Source of the DNA: an uncultured beta proteobacterium
GTDB lineage: Bacteria > Pseudomonadota > Gammaproteobacteria > Burkholderiales > SG8-39
Reading direction: 5' to 3'
Assembly: GCA_903868285.1 (NCBI GenBank)
Contig: CAIPUP010000335.1
Span: 1-9,378, forward strand
Length of the DNA: 9,378 nt
Shown here: one piece after another, positions 5,919-9,378 of the stretch
Layout of the letters: each line of letters begins with the position of its first letter
Position numbering within the stretch: the stretch's first letter is position 1
Made by a program: the position numbers and the translations under genes
Notes under the pieces: generated by a model
The model's database searches: none
Told to the model about the DNA's origin: nothing
What the model saw: only the letters and a program-made list of their open reading frames with translations

Positions 5919-6587
5919 TCAGCGCAGCCGCTGCGCCATCTCCGACACATTCATCACATCGCCGAAAAACAGCAAGCAGTTGGCCAGCGAGGCCGACTGG
6001 GTGGCGTCATCGGCGGCGGCATTGGCATCGGCCAGCATGACGCAATGAAAATTCAGCATCATGCCGTCGCGCGCGGTGGATTCGCAGCAGACATTGGTTG
6101 CAGTGCCGGCAATCATGATGGTGTCGATATGGCGCTCGCGCAGCAGCTGTTCCAGGTTGGAGGAGCCCTGGATAAAGGCGCTGTAACGAAGCTTCACCAC
6201 ATGCAGATCCTGCGGCTCGACCTGCAGCGCCGGCCAGAGTTTGTAGCCTTCGCTGCCCTTGCCCAGATCGGCCAGTCGGCGCGCGCTGGAGTGCGGGGTC
6301 AGCATATGGCTGTGCAGGCTGGGCCATTGCTTGTCGGCATTGTCGGCATCGGTGACAACCCAGATCACCGTGCCGCCAGCAGCACGCATGGCCTTGGCTG
6401 CGGTGTTGACGGTATCGACGATGGCTGGAGCGGATGCCACCGCCGCCATATGCCCGGGTGCCATGAAGTAGTTTTGCAGGTCGATGACGACGAGCGCGCA
6501 GCGCGAAGCCTGATAGCTGTCAAAGCAATGCAACTTGCCACGACGGGAAATCACCCGATCGATGACGCTCTGGTCGATGCCGTACAT
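5919..6587 (-). CDS. Isochorismatase-family cysteine hydrolase
   Basis: This is a 222-residue member of the isochorismatase/nicotinamidase/RutB superfamily, probably cytoplasmic. The catalytic triad is visible: Asp36 in VVIDLQNYF, Lys132 in VVKLRYSAF, and Cys167 in GTATNVCCESTARDG, with the usual non-proline cis-peptide region before the cysteine. The stretch TNVCCEST and the pattern KxRYSAF are closer in form to RutB-like amidohydrolases (ureidoacrylate or carbamoyl-type substrates) than to nicotinamidase, but the substrate cannot be named. No rut, nicotinamide or siderophore gene is near. The ATG at 6587 has AAGGA 6 nt upstream (6594-6598). The gene lies 30 nt after dolP and 8 nt before rfaE2, so it is embedded in an envelope operon without an obvious metabolic link. 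The superfamily call is secure. Confidence 0.88.
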   Translation of the reverse strand: MYGIDQSVIDRVISRRGKLHCFDSYQASRCALVVIDLQNYFMAPGHMAAVASAPAIVDTVNTAAKAMRAAGGTVIWVVTDADNADKQWPSLHSHMLTPHSSARRLADLGKGSEGYKLWPALQVEPQDLHVVKLRYSAFIQGSSNLEQLLRERHIDTIMIAGTATNVCCESTARDGMMLNFHCVMLADANAAADDATQSASLANCLLFFGDVMNVSEMAQRLR

Positions 6588-6617
6588 GGATGATCCTTTT
6601 CTGGGTTAGCGCGCCGA

Positions 6618-8359
<1,742 letters not shown>

Positions 8360-8376
<17 letters not shown>

Positions 8377-8761
8377 TGCGTATCCATTGAATGCGATCTT
8401 CCTGTGCCGCATCCATCAACACCACATCGAAGCGGCAGGCTTGTTCGATGCGGCCGCGCAACCAGTAACGGGCAGTGGCCAGTAGTTTTGCTTGCTTGCG
8501 GTAATCAATGCTGTAGGCCGCACCACCATAGCGGGCGTTGCGGCGCAGTCTGACTTCGACAAACACGATCTGCTCGCGCTCGCGCAACACCAGATCGATT
8601 TCCCCGGCGCGGCAGCGCACATTACGGGCCAGCAATTGCAGCCCGTGCGCCTGTAAATAGCGTGCTGCGAGGTCTTCAGCCGCCCGGCCGCTGGCGCGGC
8701 GGGCGGCATGCTCTGCAATCGTGGTTTTGGCCGCTCGGGGCCTGATGCGGTTCGGTGGCAT
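8360..8761 (-). CDS. yraN: YraN family protein (UPF0102, endonuclease-like fold)
   Basis: This 133-residue small cytoplasmic protein has the restriction-endonuclease-like UPF0102 fold. Its function is not established in the family. The conserved pattern is complete: GRAAEDLAARYLQAHGLQLLARN (25-47, Glu29), GEIDLV (53-58), IVFVEVRLRRNARYGGAAYSI (65-85), KQAKLLATARYWL (89-101), CRFDVVLMD (109-117) and IQWIRNAF (124-131). Asp56 and Glu69 are where nuclease-fold metal ligands would sit. The Lys of a classical D-ExK site is Arg71, as also in E. coli YraN (EVRYRR). The ATG at 8761 gives a length typical of the family but has no clear ribosome binding site. It is the first gene of the leftward six-gene operon and is divergent from rsmI. 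In E. coli it also neighbours rsmI, diaA and dolP, but there lpoA lies between rsmI and yraN and is absent here. Confidence 0.92.
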
Positions 8762-8923
8762 CGGCGCTTAACGCTGATGGCCCGGATCGGTTGCCATTAA
8801 CGTCATGGCATCAGACAATGCACTTTGACCGTTACCCATTAGTAAACAATCAACAACGTACTACCCCCACCGACGCAAGTTCCGGTTCAACCCCGCACAT
8901 AAACCGTAAAGATCCGTACTCGA
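8762..8923. promoter_or_regulatory. Divergent intergenic region between yraN and rsmI
   Basis: These 162 bp must carry the promoter of the leftward operon and that of rsmI, unless rsmI is read from elsewhere. I see isolated hexamers such as TTGACC (8825-8830, +) but no convincing -35/-10 pair on either strand. A 6-bp inverted repeat (TGCCAT 8792-8797, ATGGCA 8805-8810, 7-nt spacer) lies 31-49 bp before the yraN start. No coding frame or structured RNA is recognised. Confidence 0.4.
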
Positions 8924-9378
8924 TGGATGATGTTCAAACGCAGGTGCTGCAAAGAGAGGCCTGTCTGTATGTCGTGGCAACGCCGATCGGCAACCTGGAG
9001 GACATCACTGCGCGTGCGCTGCAGGTGCTGGCCTCGGTGGCGGTGGTGGCGGCCGAGGACACACGACATGTGCAGCGATTGCTGGACCGGCATGGCATTC
9101 GTGTGCGTACCCAGTCCCTGCATGCCCACAACGAGCAACGTGCCGCACCGGAGTTGCTGACCATGATTGCCGCTGGGTCCAGCGTGGCGCTGGTGAGCGA
9201 TGCCGGTACCCCGGCGATTTCCGATCCTGGGGCGGTTCTGGTAGCGATGGCGCATGCGCGCGGCATCCGAGTGGTGCCGCTGCCCGGACCGAGTGCGCTG
9301 ATTACGGCACTGTCGGCAGCCGGCATGCTGCGTACCGAGTTCAGTTTCCTGGGCTTTTTGCCGGCACGCGCCAGTGCG
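8924..9378 (+). CDS. rsmI: 16S rRNA (cytidine1402-2'-O)-methyltransferase, N-terminal part (3' end outside window)
   Basis: RsmI methylates the ribose of C1402 in the decoding centre of 16S rRNA using S-adenosylmethionine. The frame from the ATG at 8924 is open to the window end and gives 151 residues, a little over half of a roughly 280-residue protein. Tetrapyrrole-methylase-fold motifs are clear: LYVVATPIGNLEDITARAL (15-33), AAEDTRH (43-49), HAHNEQR (67-73), VALVSDAGTPAISDPG (88-103), VVPLPGPSALITALSAAG (117-134) and FLGFLPA (142-148). These match E. coli RsmI nearly block for block. Two further ATGs at 8928 and 8931 are out of frame. No strong Shine-Dalgarno sequence is seen. The gene is divergent from yraN, keeping the rsmI/yraN neighbourhood known from E. 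coli. Confidence 0.95.

Noticed and set aside
8878..8900. Possible tRNA T-arm (GGTTCAACC) upstream of rsmI
   Set aside because: The T-stem does not pair fully, and no acceptor stem, anticodon arm or CCA end is found around it.
8762..8923. Possible RNase P RNA or other structured RNA in the yraN-rsmI gap
   Set aside because: The gap is too short for rnpB and none of its conserved segments is visible.

Overview
The window is a dense stretch of proteobacterial chromosome, GC-rich by eye, with eleven complete protein genes, a 5'-truncated gene at the left edge and a 3'-truncated gene at the right edge. I see no tRNA, rRNA, insertion sequence, CRISPR array or phage gene. A betaproteobacterium is the best guess. 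The evidence is a Bordetella Baf-type pantothenate kinase directly after birA, a separate RfaE2 instead of the fused HldE, and a yraN/SIS-isomerase/dolP cluster resembling the Escherichia coli yraN-diaA-dolP locus but lacking lpoA. The genus cannot be fixed from the sequence alone.

Left block (1-1157, + strand): the C-terminal part of an AlgC-type phosphomannomutase/phosphoglucomutase, then a carboxymuconolactone-decarboxylase-family protein. The second gene ends inside a 13-bp tandem repeat. Facing it on the - strand (1166-2650) is an unusual UgpB-like periplasmic glycerol-3-phosphate binding protein with a His-rich insert and a low-complexity tail. It has no transporter genes beside it.

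Middle block (2793-5416, + strand): birA (biotin ligase/repressor), coaX (type III pantothenate kinase) and a membrane-anchored SPOR-domain protein, with gaps of 28 and 13 nt. This looks like one cofactor/envelope operon. It ends in a probable intrinsic terminator that overlaps the stop codons of two converging genes.

Right block (8761 down to 5413, - strand): a tightly packed six-gene operon in the order yraN, secreted HIRAN-domain protein, gmhA/diaA-like SIS isomerase, dolP (BON lipoprotein), isochorismatase-family hydrolase, rfaE2. Neighbouring genes overlap or lie within about 30 nt. The isomerase and RfaE2 can be read as the first and last steps of ADP-heptose synthesis for lipopolysaccharide, and DolP as an outer-membrane quality factor, so much of the operon concerns the envelope. 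Divergent from it, across a 162-bp gap, is rsmI (16S rRNA C1402 2'-O-methyltransferase), which runs off the right end.

No wholly new system is evident. The points most worth a second look are the predicted exported HIRAN protein overlapping yraN, the His-rich loop of the UgpB homologue, the GmhA-versus-DiaA identity of the isomerase, and the birA/coaX junction, where a frame stays open across both genes.
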